A stretch of 64,000 bases of DNA from Herbaspirillum sp. DW155 (GTDB lineage Bacteria; Pseudomonadota; Gammaproteobacteria; Burkholderiales; Burkholderiaceae_D), in NCBI RefSeq assembly GCF_037076565.1, contig NZ_AP029028.1:1488001-1552000 (forward strand), written 5' to 3'. Positions 50,312-58,816 of the stretch are shown here, piece after piece (position 1 is the first letter of the stretch; each line of letters begins with the position of its first letter). The position numbers and the translations under genes were made by a program. Below the pieces are notes generated by a model. It worked only from the letters and a program-made list of their open reading frames with translations, had not been told where the DNA came from and made no database searches.

Positions 50312-50342
50312 AAAATGGCTCGCACCAGGCGAGCCATTGTTT
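50312..50342 (-). terminator. Intrinsic terminator after the tartrate dehydrogenase gene
   Basis: AATGGCTCGC pairs with GCGAGCCATT (50314-50323, 50329-50338), followed by TTTTC on the minus strand. Confidence 0.8.
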
Positions 50343-50366
50343 GCTACCACAAGAGGATGCCAGCGA

Positions 50367-51446
50367 TCAGATGGCCGCTGCAATCGCCTTGCCCACGTCC
50401 GTGGTGTTGCTCTTGCCGCCGAGGTCGGGCGTGATCGGGCCATTGACCAGCACATGCTCGATGGCCGCCAGCATGGCGTCGTGGGCCTGGCGGTACTTGC
50501 CTTGGCCATTGCCCAGGAAGTCCAGCATCATCGCGCCGGACCAGATGGTGGCCACCGGGTTGGCGATGTTCTTGCCGAAGATGTCCGGTGCCGAACCATG
50601 CACCGGCTCAAACAGCGAGGGCAGTTCGCGCGTGGGATTGATGTTGGCCGAGGGCGCAATGCCGATGGTGCCGGCGCAGGCCGGGCCAAGGTCGGAGAGG
50701 ATGTCGCCGAACAGGTTGGACGCCACCACCACATCGAAGCGGTCCGGGTTCAGCACGAAGTGCGCGGTCAGGATGTCGATGTGGTACTTGTCGCGGCGCA
50801 CCTCAGGATACTTGGCGCCCATGGCTTCAACCCGCTCATCCCAGTAGGGCATGGTGATGGCGATGCCGTTGGATTTGGTGGCCGAGGTCAGATGTTTCTT
50901 GGGACGGCTCTGCGCCAGGTCGAAGGCGAACTTCAGGATGCGGTCAGTGCCCTTGCGGCTGAACACCGATTCCTGGATCACGGTCTCGCGCTCGGTGCCT
51001 TCGAACATGCGCCCGCCGATGGCGGAGTATTCGCCTTCGGTGTTCTCGCGTACCACGTAGAAGTCGATGTCACCCGGCTTGCGGTTGGCCAGCGGGCAGG
51101 GCACGCCCGGCATCAGGCGCACCGGACGCAGGTTCACGTAGAGGTCGAAGTCGCGACGGAACTTGATCAGCGAACCCCACAGGGAAACGTGGTCCGGCAC
51201 CGTGGCCGGCCAGCCGACCGCACCGAAGAAGATGGCTTCGAAGCCCTTCAGCTGCTCGAACCAGTCATCGGGCATCATCTGGCCATGCTTGGCGTAGTAG
51301 CCGCAATGCGCCCAGTCGAAATGGGTGAATTCGATATCGATGCCGAACTTCTTGCTGGCGGCCTCGACCGCGCGCAAGCCTTCGGGCATGACTTCCTGGC
51401 CGATGCCGTCGCCGGCGATGACGGCGATTCTGTGGGTCTTGCTCAT
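50367..51446 (-). CDS. ttuC: Tartrate dehydrogenase/decarboxylase family protein
   Basis: A 359-residue member of the isocitrate/isopropylmalate-type beta-decarboxylating dehydrogenases. It has IAVIAGDGIGQEVMPEG at the NAD-binding start, LRPVRLMPGVPCPL, YVVRENTEGEYSAIGGR, and the metal/NAD motifs NLFGDILSDLGPACAG and FEPVHGSAPDIFGKN. These are characteristic of TtuC-type tartrate (or D-malate) dehydrogenases. GGAGGAG precedes the ATG at 51446. A TtdR-like LysR gene nearby supports a role in tartrate or D-malate use; other activities of this promiscuous family are possible. Confidence 0.88.
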   Translation of the reverse strand: MSKTHRIAVIAGDGIGQEVMPEGLRAVEAASKKFGIDIEFTHFDWAHCGYYAKHGQMMPDDWFEQLKGFEAIFFGAVGWPATVPDHVSLWGSLIKFRRDFDLYVNLRPVRLMPGVPCPLANRKPGDIDFYVVRENTEGEYSAIGGRMFEGTERETVIQESVFSRKGTDRILKFAFDLAQSRPKKHLTSATKSNGIAITMPYWDERVEAMGAKYPEVRRDKYHIDILTAHFVLNPDRFDVVVASNLFGDILSDLGPACAGTIGIAPSANINPTRELPSLFEPVHGSAPDIFGKNIANPVATIWSGAMMLDFLGNGQGKYRQAHDAMLAAIEHVLVNGPITPDLGGKSNTTDVGKAIAAAI

Positions 51447-51552
51447 CGTTGCTGCTCCTCCGGGGTAAAGGGATGACCGTTCAATGGAAAACTGCGGCCA
51501 TCATAAATCGCTTCGCCTACAGGATCATCCACGAACTGGTGATTTTATAAAA

Positions 51553-51563
51553 CACGATTCGTG
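51553..51563. promoter_or_regulatory. Palindrome upstream of the tartrate dehydrogenase gene
   Basis: CACGA-T-TCGTG is a perfect 11-bp palindrome about 107 bases before the start codon. It may be an operator of the nearby LysR regulator. Confidence 0.3.
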
Positions 51564-51589
51564 AACAGTGCAGAAAACGTCAAGGCATG

Positions 51590-51624
51590 AAAAAAGGCAG
51601 TGACCGCTTCACGGCACTGCCTTT
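51590..51624 (-). terminator. Intrinsic terminator of the mutarotase gene
   Basis: AAAGGCAGTG (51593-51602) pairs with CACTGCCTTT (51615-51624), with an inner CCG/CGG, followed by a T-run on the minus strand. Confidence 0.82.
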
Positions 51625-51646
51625 GCTGACTGCGGAGTGATCTGGC

Positions 51647-52585
51647 TCAGCCGCCCAGCGCCTCGCTCCAGAGGCTCACGCCCATGGTGTGCTCGGCGCC
51701 CGGCTCCAGCTCTACCAGGTCTTCCATGACGTTGGCGGTTTCGATGCACAGCATGCGCTGCCAGGCGTCATCGGCAAACTGCGACAGGCGGCGCGCCTTG
51801 CTCACCCAGGGGTTCCAGACCACGGCCGAGGTCGAGCCGCTGGCTTCGATATGGATGCGGCGGTTCCAGCCCTCGTCGCGGATGGCCAGTTGCGGCGGCA
51901 GGTCCAGATAGATGCGGTCGGTTTCGCTGCTCACGACCAAGGCGCGTTTCTGCTCGCGCTCGGCCCAGCCTTCCAGGGTTTCGATGTAGCGGTGGCCTTC
52001 CAGGCCTTCGACCGTCACGTTGTGGATGCTGCTGACCGCAAAGTAGCTGTGCAGCGCTTGTGTGAGGGCGATGTGCTGCTCGCTGCCGTTGCGGGTGGTC
52101 AGTTTCAGGTGCAGGCGATCATCCAGCAGGATTTCCAGGCGCAGCTCGATGCCCGGCGGCAGGTGGCGCAGCGCGGGCGATTCGGTCGTGGGCGGGATGG
52201 CCATCACCAGGCGCACGGTGTCGCCTTCGATGGCGTTTTCCATCAGCAGCCACGGGATGCCGCGCACCAGGCCGTGCGCCGGCAGGCGGCCACCGGCGTG
52301 CAGGGCTTGGACTTGCGGCGGATTGCGCATGAGGTCGCCGAACCACGGCCAGCACACCGGGATGCCGCCGCGCACCGAGTTGCCGGCCTCGAAGGCGGCT
52401 TCCTCGCTCATCCAGATCACCGGCTCCTGGCCGTGCACCTGGTAGCGCAGTACCTGGGCACCTTGCTCGGCAATGAGCAGTTCGGCCCGTTCGGTCTGCA
52501 CGCGCAGGCATTGCAGCTGATTGACTTCGATACGCTGGATATGGGGAAGATCGGGGGGGACTTCCTGCTCGTCGATGAGGCTCAT
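51647..52585 (-). CDS. yeaD: D-hexose-6-phosphate mutarotase (YeaD family)
   Basis: An aldose-1-epimerase-like enzyme of 312 residues that interconverts alpha and beta glucose-6-phosphate. GNSVRGGIPVCWPWFGD, LPAHGLVRGIPW, ALHSYFAVSSIHNVTVEGLEG and VVWNPWVSKAR match the YeaD group. The start at 52585 (MSLIDEQEVPP) has GGAGTGACCGG upstream. It is divergent from a LysR gene and has its own terminator, so it is not obviously part of the tartrate system beside it. Confidence 0.88.
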   Translation of the reverse strand: MSLIDEQEVPPDLPHIQRIEVNQLQCLRVQTERAELLIAEQGAQVLRYQVHGQEPVIWMSEEAAFEAGNSVRGGIPVCWPWFGDLMRNPPQVQALHAGGRLPAHGLVRGIPWLLMENAIEGDTVRLVMAIPPTTESPALRHLPPGIELRLEILLDDRLHLKLTTRNGSEQHIALTQALHSYFAVSSIHNVTVEGLEGHRYIETLEGWAEREQKRALVVSSETDRIYLDLPPQLAIRDEGWNRRIHIEASGSTSAVVWNPWVSKARRLSQFADDAWQRMLCIETANVMEDLVELEPGAEHTMGVSLWSEALGG

Positions 52586-52693
52586 GCCGGTCACTCCAAA
52601 GGAATACATTGCGATTGCGCAAGACTGCCACAATTCGGGCCGTTGCGGGAGATCCGGCGCGGTTTGCCGGCGATGCGCCACGTCTCGCCAGCG

Positions 52694-52751
52694 TTGAAAC
52701 AGGCGTGGGTGGCGGCGCTATAATCCACACATCGTAGATTTTAATGACTAC
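52694..52751 (+). promoter_or_regulatory. Candidate promoter and inverted repeat of the TtdR-like gene
   Basis: TTGAAA (52694) and TATAAT (52719-52724) are separated by 19 bases. A GTAG-N10-CTAC inverted repeat lies just downstream, near the LysR start, and could allow autoregulation. Confidence 0.35.
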
Positions 52752-52756
52752 ATATC

Positions 52757-53671
52757 GTGAACAATTCTCCTCTGCTGGAAGACCTGCGCCTGTTCTGTGT
52801 GGTGGCGCGCCACAGCAACTTTGCCGAATCGGCACGCGAGGTCGGTGCCTCGCCGGCCTACATCAGCAAGCGCATTGCCCTGCTGGAACAGGCGCTGGGT
52901 GTGAGGCTGTTCCACCGCACCACGCGCAGCGTGGTCATGACGGAGGAGGGTGGCAACGTCCACGAATGGGCGCGCAAGATCCTCGATGACGTGGAGCAGA
53001 TGATGGAAACCGTCAGCAACGCCAAGCGGGTGCCGCGCGGGCTGCTCAAGATCAGCACCAGCTTCGGGCTGGGGCGCAAGGTGGTCTCGCCTTTGCTGTC
53101 GCGCTTTGCCAGCGAGCATCCGGAATTGAAGATACAGCTGGAGCTGGTGGACCGGCAGATCGATTTGGTCAACGAAGGGATCGATCTTGATATCCGCGTG
53201 GGGGCGGGGCATGAGCCGCATCTGTTTTCCAAGCGCATCCTGCCCAGCCAGCGGGTGCTGTGCGCCAGTCCGTCCTATCTCAAGAAGCACGGCACACCGG
53301 CCGACCTGGCCGCGCTGCGTCAGCACCAGTGCCTGGTGATCCGCGAGCGCAACCAGTCCTTCGGCATCTGGCGCATGATGGGGCCCAAGGGGCAGGAGAC
53401 GGTGAAGGTCTCGGGCGGGCTGGCGTCGAACCACGGCGAGATCATCCACCAGTGGGCGGTGGACGGGCACGGCATCATCCTGCGTTCGATCTGGGACGTG
53501 GCCGACAGTCTCAAGCGCGGGCGGCTGGTGCGGGTGCTGCCGCAGTATGCACAGGAGGCCGACCTGTGTGCGGTCTATCCCATGCAGCTGAAGAATTCGG
53601 CCAAGGTGCGCGAATGCGTGCGCTTCCTGCAGAAGCATCTGGATGTGACGGCATCCTCGGCCACGGCGTGA
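52757..53671 (+). CDS. LysR-family regulator, TtdR-like
   Basis: A regulator of 304 residues. The N-terminal helix-turn-helix reads FAESAREVGASPAYISKRIALLE, and the effector domain includes FGLGRKVVSPLLSRFASEHPEL, IDLDIRVG and EIIHQWAVDGHGIILRS. It closely resembles E. coli TtdR, the activator of tartrate dehydratase genes, across the whole length. A tartrate-type dehydrogenase gene lies about 1.3 kb upstream on the other strand, beyond the mutarotase gene. It likely senses tartrate or a related hydroxy acid. Confidence 0.88.
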   Translation: MNNSPLLEDLRLFCVVARHSNFAESAREVGASPAYISKRIALLEQALGVRLFHRTTRSVVMTEEGGNVHEWARKILDDVEQMMETVSNAKRVPRGLLKISTSFGLGRKVVSPLLSRFASEHPELKIQLELVDRQIDLVNEGIDLDIRVGAGHEPHLFSKRILPSQRVLCASPSYLKKHGTPADLAALRQHQCLVIRERNQSFGIWRMMGPKGQETVKVSGGLASNHGEIIHQWAVDGHGIILRSIWDVADSLKRGRLVRVLPQYAQEADLCAVYPMQLKNSAKVRECVRFLQKHLDVTASSATA

Positions 53672-53704
53672 GGGGGCGATAGCCTCTTTGCATCTTCCGC
53701 TCCA

Positions 53705-53797
53705 CGTTCGGACCGGGTTGCGCCGTGAGGTGCGTATCGAAGGCGCTGCGCACGGTGCGCCTTCGATACGCCGCTTTGCGGCTACTCAGTCCGAACG
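53705..53797. repeat. Nested inverted-repeat element between two LysR genes
   Basis: Outer arms CGTTCGGAC (53705) and GTCCGAACG (53789). Inner perfect 15-bp arms (53732-53746 and 53757-53771) around GTATCGAAGGCG, plus a small CCGC-type hairpin at 53771-53781. It resembles dispersed intergenic palindromes common in proteobacteria. It may also act as a terminator between the convergent LysR genes. Confidence 0.65.
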
Positions 53798-53833
53798 GGG
53801 AAATGTTGCGCTACACAGAGGCGAGACTTGCGT

Positions 53834-54823
53834 TCAGCGCCCGTCGAAGCGCTGGCGCACGATGCGTTCCAGCACCTGCGCCACCAGCGCCACGGCAGCA
53901 TCGTCGGCATCGCCAGCGTAACGGCGATGCTGCAACAGTCGCAGCGGCGGTGCTTCCAGCGGCAGGGGCGGGCGCAGGCAGGCCAGTGCCACCGCCACCG
54001 GATGTGCGGCGGTAGCAGCCGGCACGCAATGCATGGGCATGACCGCGATCAGGTCCGAGCCTTGCAGCAGCGCCGGGGCCATCAGGAAATTCGGGATCAC
54101 CATGCCGATGCGGCGGCGCAGTCCCTGCATGGCGATCTGTTCGTCGATCATGCGGTTGAGCGTGTCGTGGCAGGCGATCTGCAGGTGCGGATAAGACAGC
54201 CAGCGCGCCAGCGTCAGCGAATGGGCCGCGGGATGATCGCGCCGCATGACGGCCACGCAGCGCTCCTGCAGGACTTCGCGCCCGCGCACCTGGCCGCTTG
54301 GCGCAGCACTGCCCAGCACCAGATCGGTCTGGCCGCGTTCCAGGCGGGCGGTCGCATCGGCATCGCCCAGCCAGGTCTGGAATTCCAGGTCCAGTGAGGG
54401 CGCGGCCGTGGCCAGCTCCTGATACAGCGCATGCGCCACCACTTGCGCCGGATAGTCCGGCATGAGGATGCGCACACGCTGCACTACTGCGCCTTGCGAT
54501 GGCAACTGCTGCGAGGGGTTGGCCATCGGCGCATTCGCATCGCCGGCCAGCGCCAGGCGCAGCGGTTCGCGCAGCGCCTGCGCGGTGGCCGTCAGGCGCA
54601 TCTGGGCGCCGCCGTCTTCCAGCAGCGGATCGCGCAGCAACTGGCGGCAACGCTCCAGCGCACTGGCCGCGGCCGGCAACGGCAGGCCTACGCGCGCGGC
54701 GGCACGCGCCAGATGGACTTCATCGAGGACGGCATCGAGCAGGCGCAGCAGGCGTACATCCATCCCGGCGAGTGCGGAGAAGGCAGGAGGGAAGAGGGCG
54801 GTAAAGCGTGCAGCGGAATTCAT
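53834..54823 (-). CDS. LysR-type regulator with degenerate helix-turn-helix
   Basis: A protein of 329 residues whose C-terminal part is a LysR effector domain (VRILMPDYPAQVVAHALYQ, then FQTWLGDADATARLERGQTDLVLGS, IACHDTLNRMID). The DNA-binding region (LDEVHLARAAARVGLPLPAAASALERC) is recognisable but Leu/Ala-rich and divergent from the norm. Translation might start at 54763 (MDVRLLRLLDAV) instead of 54823. Regulated genes are unknown; it is convergent with the TtdR-like gene. Confidence 0.75.
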   Translation of the reverse strand: MNSAARFTALFPPAFSALAGMDVRLLRLLDAVLDEVHLARAAARVGLPLPAAASALERCRQLLRDPLLEDGGAQMRLTATAQALREPLRLALAGDANAPMANPSQQLPSQGAVVQRVRILMPDYPAQVVAHALYQELATAAPSLDLEFQTWLGDADATARLERGQTDLVLGSAAPSGQVRGREVLQERCVAVMRRDHPAAHSLTLARWLSYPHLQIACHDTLNRMIDEQIAMQGLRRRIGMVIPNFLMAPALLQGSDLIAVMPMHCVPAATAAHPVAVALACLRPPLPLEAPPLRLLQHRRYAGDADDAAVALVAQVLERIVRQRFDGR

Positions 54824-54961
54824 GGCGCAATGAGGCGATGGCAGCGAAGAGGAAACGGCCTGCCGCCAGGACGGCAGCAGGCCAGGGGCGCGAGTGTAGC
54901 CTCTTCGAAGGGCGCCTACAAGCGGCGCTTGGGGCAGTGTGCTTCGTGGCGCGGGTGAGGC

Positions 54962-56029
54962 TTAGCCGAAGGCTTCCTTGATGGTCTGGATCTTGCCCAT
55001 GTCGTTGGCATCGTAGCCGGCCAGGTTGTTGACGACCTTGCGGAAGCTATCCGATTGCAGGATATCGATCACCGAGCGGATCAGCGGATCCTGCAGCGAC
55101 CCGGCCGGCAGGGCGAAGAAATAACGCTCGCGCACCAGCGGGATGAAGGCCAGGCCGAAGCGATGTGCCGCCGTCTGCACGCCGAAGCCGACATCGGCCA
55201 TGCCGCTGGCGATGAAAGCAGCCACTGCCGAGTGGGTGAACTCGGTATTCTCGAAGCCGTTGATATTCTTGCGGCTGATGCCGGCGCCGGCCAGCATCAG
55301 TTCCAGCAGCATGCGCGTGCCCGAGCCGGCTTCGCGGTTGACGAAGCGCAGGTCGGTGCGGGTGAGGTCAGCCAGTCCGCGCAAGCCCTTCGGATTGCCT
55401 GGTTCGACGAACAGGCCCTGGTTGCGGATGGCCAGGTGGATCAGGCAGTCGCTGCGCTTGTTGAGCCACTTGGCATAGGCGGCGATGGCCGGTTTCTCGA
55501 ATTCACCCAGCGGTACGTGAAAGCCCGCCAGATCACATTCCTGGCGCGACAGCGCGGCCACGGCATCGGTGCTGTGGCGGTAGCGCACCTCCACCGGCAG
55601 GCGCGCTTCGTTGATCTTGTCCAGCAGCGCCGCCACCGCAAAGCCGTGGCTGGCGTTCAGGCGCACCTTCTCGGATTTGCCTTCGACCGTCTTGCCCAGT
55701 TCCACTTCCAGTTCCGAGGCCAGGCTGTCGAGCGTGGGCGACAGGCGCGCCGTCACCAGACGGTCCGCCCACAGCAGCTTGCTGGCGAAATCGGTGAGTG
55801 TGGTGCCACGGCCACGTCCGCTCTCGATCAGGGCATTGCCGAACAGGCGCTCTGCCTCGCGCAACAAGCCCCAGGCGTGGCGATAGGAATAGCGAGTCAA
55901 TTGCGCGGCACGCGCAATGGAGCCGCTCTGCTGGATCGCCGTGAGCAGAGTCAACAGGTTCGCCGTGTCCAGCGCCGCCTCGTTGTCATAGGCGATTTCC
56001 CAGTGAGGTTTGATGTGGACTTTGAACAT
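54962..56029 (-). CDS. ModE-like regulator fused to a periplasmic-binding-protein-like domain
   Basis: A regulator of 355 residues. Residues 1-110 form a ModE/LysR-type winged helix (LLTLLTAIQQSGSIARAAQLTRYSYRHAWGLLREAE). Residues 120-340 resemble a substrate-binding domain (NASHGFAVAALLDKI, NREAGSGTRMLLELML, FENTEFTHSAVAAFIASG). Similar proteins regulate molybdenum or formate metabolism genes. It is divergent from the oxalate/formate antiporter and the fds genes, so it is a good candidate regulator for them. Its ligand (molybdate, tungstate or another anion) is not known. Confidence 0.8.
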   Translation of the reverse strand: MFKVHIKPHWEIAYDNEAALDTANLLTLLTAIQQSGSIARAAQLTRYSYRHAWGLLREAERLFGNALIESGRGRGTTLTDFASKLLWADRLVTARLSPTLDSLASELEVELGKTVEGKSEKVRLNASHGFAVAALLDKINEARLPVEVRYRHSTDAVAALSRQECDLAGFHVPLGEFEKPAIAAYAKWLNKRSDCLIHLAIRNQGLFVEPGNPKGLRGLADLTRTDLRFVNREAGSGTRMLLELMLAGAGISRKNINGFENTEFTHSAVAAFIASGMADVGFGVQTAAHRFGLAFIPLVRERYFFALPAGSLQDPLIRSVIDILQSDSFRKVVNNLAGYDANDMGKIQTIKEAFG

Positions 56030-56086
56030 TTATGTGAAAGAAAGCATATTGAAACGGCCGTTTATCGGTGATAATTTCGCGTCACT

Positions 56087-56114
56087 CCGCATAAATGATA
56101 GGAAATATATGCGG
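56087..56114. promoter_or_regulatory. Inverted repeat in the regulator-antiporter intergenic region
   Basis: CCGCATA (56087-56093) and TATGCGG (56108-56114) form a 28-bp inverted repeat with A/T-rich spacing in the 223-base divergent region. ModE-type sites also have long A/T-rich spacers, but the exact ModE consensus is not matched. Confidence 0.45.
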
Positions 56115-56252
56115 TGTTGTACATAAATAAATAAATTAAAAGAGAAGGATATCGCCGCAAAGATGGGCTGGTGTCACGATCCGGCCCTACCGGCTTTGCG
56201 ATGCAATCCTTCCTTCGATTTACCCACACACTCATAAAATTTCGGAGGAATA

Positions 56253-57899
56253 ATGGCTTTCGATTTCCTGAACAAGGAACATACAGTCGCCAAGCCTGGC
56301 TTCAACCGCTGGCTGGTTCCGCCAGCAGCGCTCGCAATCCACCTGTGCATCGGCATGGCCTACGGTTTCTCCGTATTCTGGCTGCCCCTGTCCAAGGCCC
56401 TGGGCATCACCGCGCCTATTGCCTGTGGCGCCGATGTCGGCTTCTTCGCCCAGGTCTTCTCGTCCTCCTGTGACTGGAAGATCTCCATGCTGGGCTGGAT
56501 GTACACCATGTTCTTCGTCCTGCTGGGCATCTCCGCAGCACTGTGGGGCGGCTGGCTGGAACACGCCGGTCCCCGCAAGGCCGGTGTGGTGGCTGCCATC
56601 TGCTGGTGCGGCGGCCTGCTGATCTCGGCCCTGGGCGTGAAGACGCACCAGATCTGGCTGATGTGGCTGGGTTCGGGCGTCATCGGTGGCGTCGGCCTGG
56701 GCCTGGGCTACATCTCGCCGGTGTCGACCTTGATCAAGTGGTTCCCTGACCGTCGCGGCATGGCCACCGGTATGGCCATCATGGGCTTCGGCGGCGGTGC
56801 GCTGGTGGGTACCCCGCTGGCCGATGCGCTGATGAAGAAGTTTGCCTCCCCCACTTCCGTGGGCGTGTGGGAAACCTTCGTGGTCATGGCCATCATCTAC
56901 TTCGTCTTCATGATGGCGGGTGCCTTCGGCTACCGCGTGCCGCCGACCGGCTGGAAGCCGGCTGGCTGGACCCCGCCGGTGGCCAAGTCCTCGGCAACCA
57001 TGATCACCCAGAACCACGTGCACGTCTCCAAGGTGTGGGGCATTCCCCAGTTCTGGCTGGTGTGGCTGGTGCTCTGCCTGAACGTGTCGGCCGGTATCGG
57101 CGTCATCGGCATCGCTTCGCCGATGCTGCAGGAAGTCTTCGGCGGCAAGCTGCTGGGTGTGGACATCGGTTTCAATGACCTGTCGGTCGAGCAGAAGGCG
57201 GCCATCGCTGCACTGGCTGCCGGCTTCACCGGCCTGATCTCGCTGTTCAACATCGGTGGTCGTTTCGCCTGGGCTTCGTGCTCGGACTTCTTCGGCCGCA
57301 AGATGACCTATGCCATCTTCTTCGTGCTGGGCTTCGTGCTGTACGTGAGCCTGCCGTGGTCGGCTAAGGCCGGCAACATCCCGCTGTTCGTCGGCGCAGT
57401 CTGCATCATCCTGTCGATGTATGGCGGCGGCTTCGCTACCGTCCCTGCTTACCTGGCCGACCTGTTCGGCACCCAGATGGTGGGCGCCATCCACGGCCGC
57501 CTGCTGACCGCGTGGGCAACCGCCGGCATCCTGGGTCCGGTGGTGGTGAACTACATGCGTGAGTACCAGCTGTCCCTGGGCATGCCCAAGAACGAGGTCT
57601 ACAACACCACCATGTACATCCTGGCCGGCATGCTGGTGCTGGGCCTGATCTGCAACCTGCTGATCCGCCCGGTCGCAGCCAAGCACTTCATGACGCCGGA
57701 AGAACTGGCCCGTGAAAAGCAGCTGGCCCACGAAAAGTCGGCCGCCGATGCAGTGGCGACGGCCGGTTCGGGCGACATGTCGCAGATCGGCACCGGCGGC
57801 AACCCGGTGATGATCGGCCTGGCATGGGCCGCCGTCGGCATTCCGCTGATCTGGGGTATCACCCTGGTGCTGCAGAAGTCGGCCGTGCTGTTCCGCTGA
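56253..57899 (+). CDS. Oxalate/formate antiporter family (OFA) MFS transporter
   Basis: A transporter of 548 residues with about 12-14 hydrophobic helices. It belongs to the OFA subgroup of the major facilitator superfamily, whose type member OxlT exchanges oxalate for formate. Signatures are AIHLCIGMAYGFSVFWLP in helix 1, GLGLGYISPVSTLIKWFPDRRGMATGMA, and GGRFAWASCSDFFGRKMTY. GGAGGAATA precedes the ATG at 56253. Its position upstream of fdsGBA-fdhD suggests it supplies formate to, or removes it from, the enzyme. Exact substrates of OFA members vary. Confidence 0.85.
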   Translation: MAFDFLNKEHTVAKPGFNRWLVPPAALAIHLCIGMAYGFSVFWLPLSKALGITAPIACGADVGFFAQVFSSSCDWKISMLGWMYTMFFVLLGISAALWGGWLEHAGPRKAGVVAAICWCGGLLISALGVKTHQIWLMWLGSGVIGGVGLGLGYISPVSTLIKWFPDRRGMATGMAIMGFGGGALVGTPLADALMKKFASPTSVGVWETFVVMAIIYFVFMMAGAFGYRVPPTGWKPAGWTPPVAKSSATMITQNHVHVSKVWGIPQFWLVWLVLCLNVSAGIGVIGIASPMLQEVFGGKLLGVDIGFNDLSVEQKAAIAALAAGFTGLISLFNIGGRFAWASCSDFFGRKMTYAIFFVLGFVLYVSLPWSAKAGNIPLFVGAVCIILSMYGGGFATVPAYLADLFGTQMVGAIHGRLLTAWATAGILGPVVVNYMREYQLSLGMPKNEVYNTTMYILAGMLVLGLICNLLIRPVAAKHFMTPEELAREKQLAHEKSAADAVATAGSGDMSQIGTGGNPVMIGLAWAAVGIPLIWGITLVLQKSAVLFR

Positions 57900-57963
57900 T
57901 CGCGCAAGTCAGTCGTTTCGTTTCATCCGCAGGCCGGCTCCACCCGGCCTGCACGCAGGACCC

Positions 57964-58027
57964 CAGCGGCGAAAGCCGCTGACACAAGCTGCCATGGCCC
58001 CGTGAACCAGGGCGGCTTGTGTCAGCG
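57964..58027 (+). promoter_or_regulatory. Two overlapping, mutually exclusive hairpins after the antiporter gene
   Basis: CAGCGGC-GAAA-GCCGCTG (57964-57981) is a perfect tetraloop hairpin. Its right arm overlaps a second hairpin in which CGCTGACACAAGC (57977-57989) pairs with GCTTGTGTCAGCG (58015-58027). Only one can form at a time. No T-run follows, so a simple terminator is not supported. Confidence 0.55.
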
Positions 58028-58339
58028 ACTATCAAAAAACAGGAGCATGGCCCGTCCCCCGGTAAGGGCAGGCCAGCATCCGCAGTGTTCACACCAACCC
58101 ATCAAGGCAGGGCGAACATGCAACAACGGAGACCAGCTGGTTCACCACGCACGGCCGTGCGCGCCCTTCACCGGGTCTGCGTCATGCCGCCGCATTGTTC
58201 TTCCCGTCCCTTGATCTGCTTTCCACAGGCTGCACCTCCCTAGGCGCGGCTATTTCCTTTCATTCGTCATTTGCGCGGTCCGCAGAAGATCCTCCGGGAG
58301 AAGGACAAGGTCCGCATCGCAGCAACACAGGAGGCAACA
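58028..58339. other. Intergenic leader of the fds genes
   Basis: About 310 bases before fdsG. It includes the perfect palindrome CGCACGGCCGTGCG (58148-58161). No Moco riboswitch, sigma-54 promoter or gene was recognised. Confidence 0.4.
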
Positions 58340-58816
58340 ATGAAGAGGCAACAGGTTTTCGACGTGGCGGCGGTGCGCGACATCATCGCCCAGCGCCGTG
58401 ACATGGCCGGTGCCATGCTCCCCATCCTGCACGGCATTCAGGAGAAGATCGGCTACATCCCGGCCGATGCGGTCCCGATGATCGCGGGCGAGTTGAACGT
58501 CTCGCGCGCTGAAGTCCACGGGGTGATCTCGTTCTATCACTTCTTCCGCCAGGAACCGGCCGGCCGTCACGTCGTGCAGGTCTGCCGCGCCGAGGCCTGC
58601 CAGGCGCGCGGCAGCGAGGCCCTGGCCGAGCATGCGCAGAACGTGCTGGGCTGCGGTTTCCATGAAACCAGCGCCGATGGGCAGTTCACGCTGGAGCCTG
58701 TGTATTGCCTGGGCCAGTGCACCATCGGTCCCAACCTCACCCTCGACGACGAACTGCACGCCCGCGTCGATGCCGACAAATTCAAGCGCCTGATTCAGGC
58801 CAAGCGGGAGGCATGA
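58340..58816 (+). CDS. fdsG: NAD-dependent formate dehydrogenase gamma subunit (NuoE-like)
   Basis: A 158-residue [2Fe-2S] protein of the soluble molybdenum formate dehydrogenase, homologous to NuoE. The cluster Cys are in QVCRAEACQARG and YCLGQCTIGPN, with HGVISFYHFFR as a family marker. ACAGGAGGCAACA precedes the ATG at 58340. Its stop overlaps the fdsB start. It passes electrons between the formate-oxidising subunit and the flavin subunit. Confidence 0.94.
   Translation: MKRQQVFDVAAVRDIIAQRRDMAGAMLPILHGIQEKIGYIPADAVPMIAGELNVSRAEVHGVISFYHFFRQEPAGRHVVQVCRAEACQARGSEALAEHAQNVLGCGFHETSADGQFTLEPVYCLGQCTIGPNLTLDDELHARVDADKFKRLIQAKREA

Noticed and set aside
58028-58339. Molybdenum cofactor riboswitch upstream of fdsG
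   Set aside because: The leader is long and structured, but I could not align it with the known Moco RNA motif.
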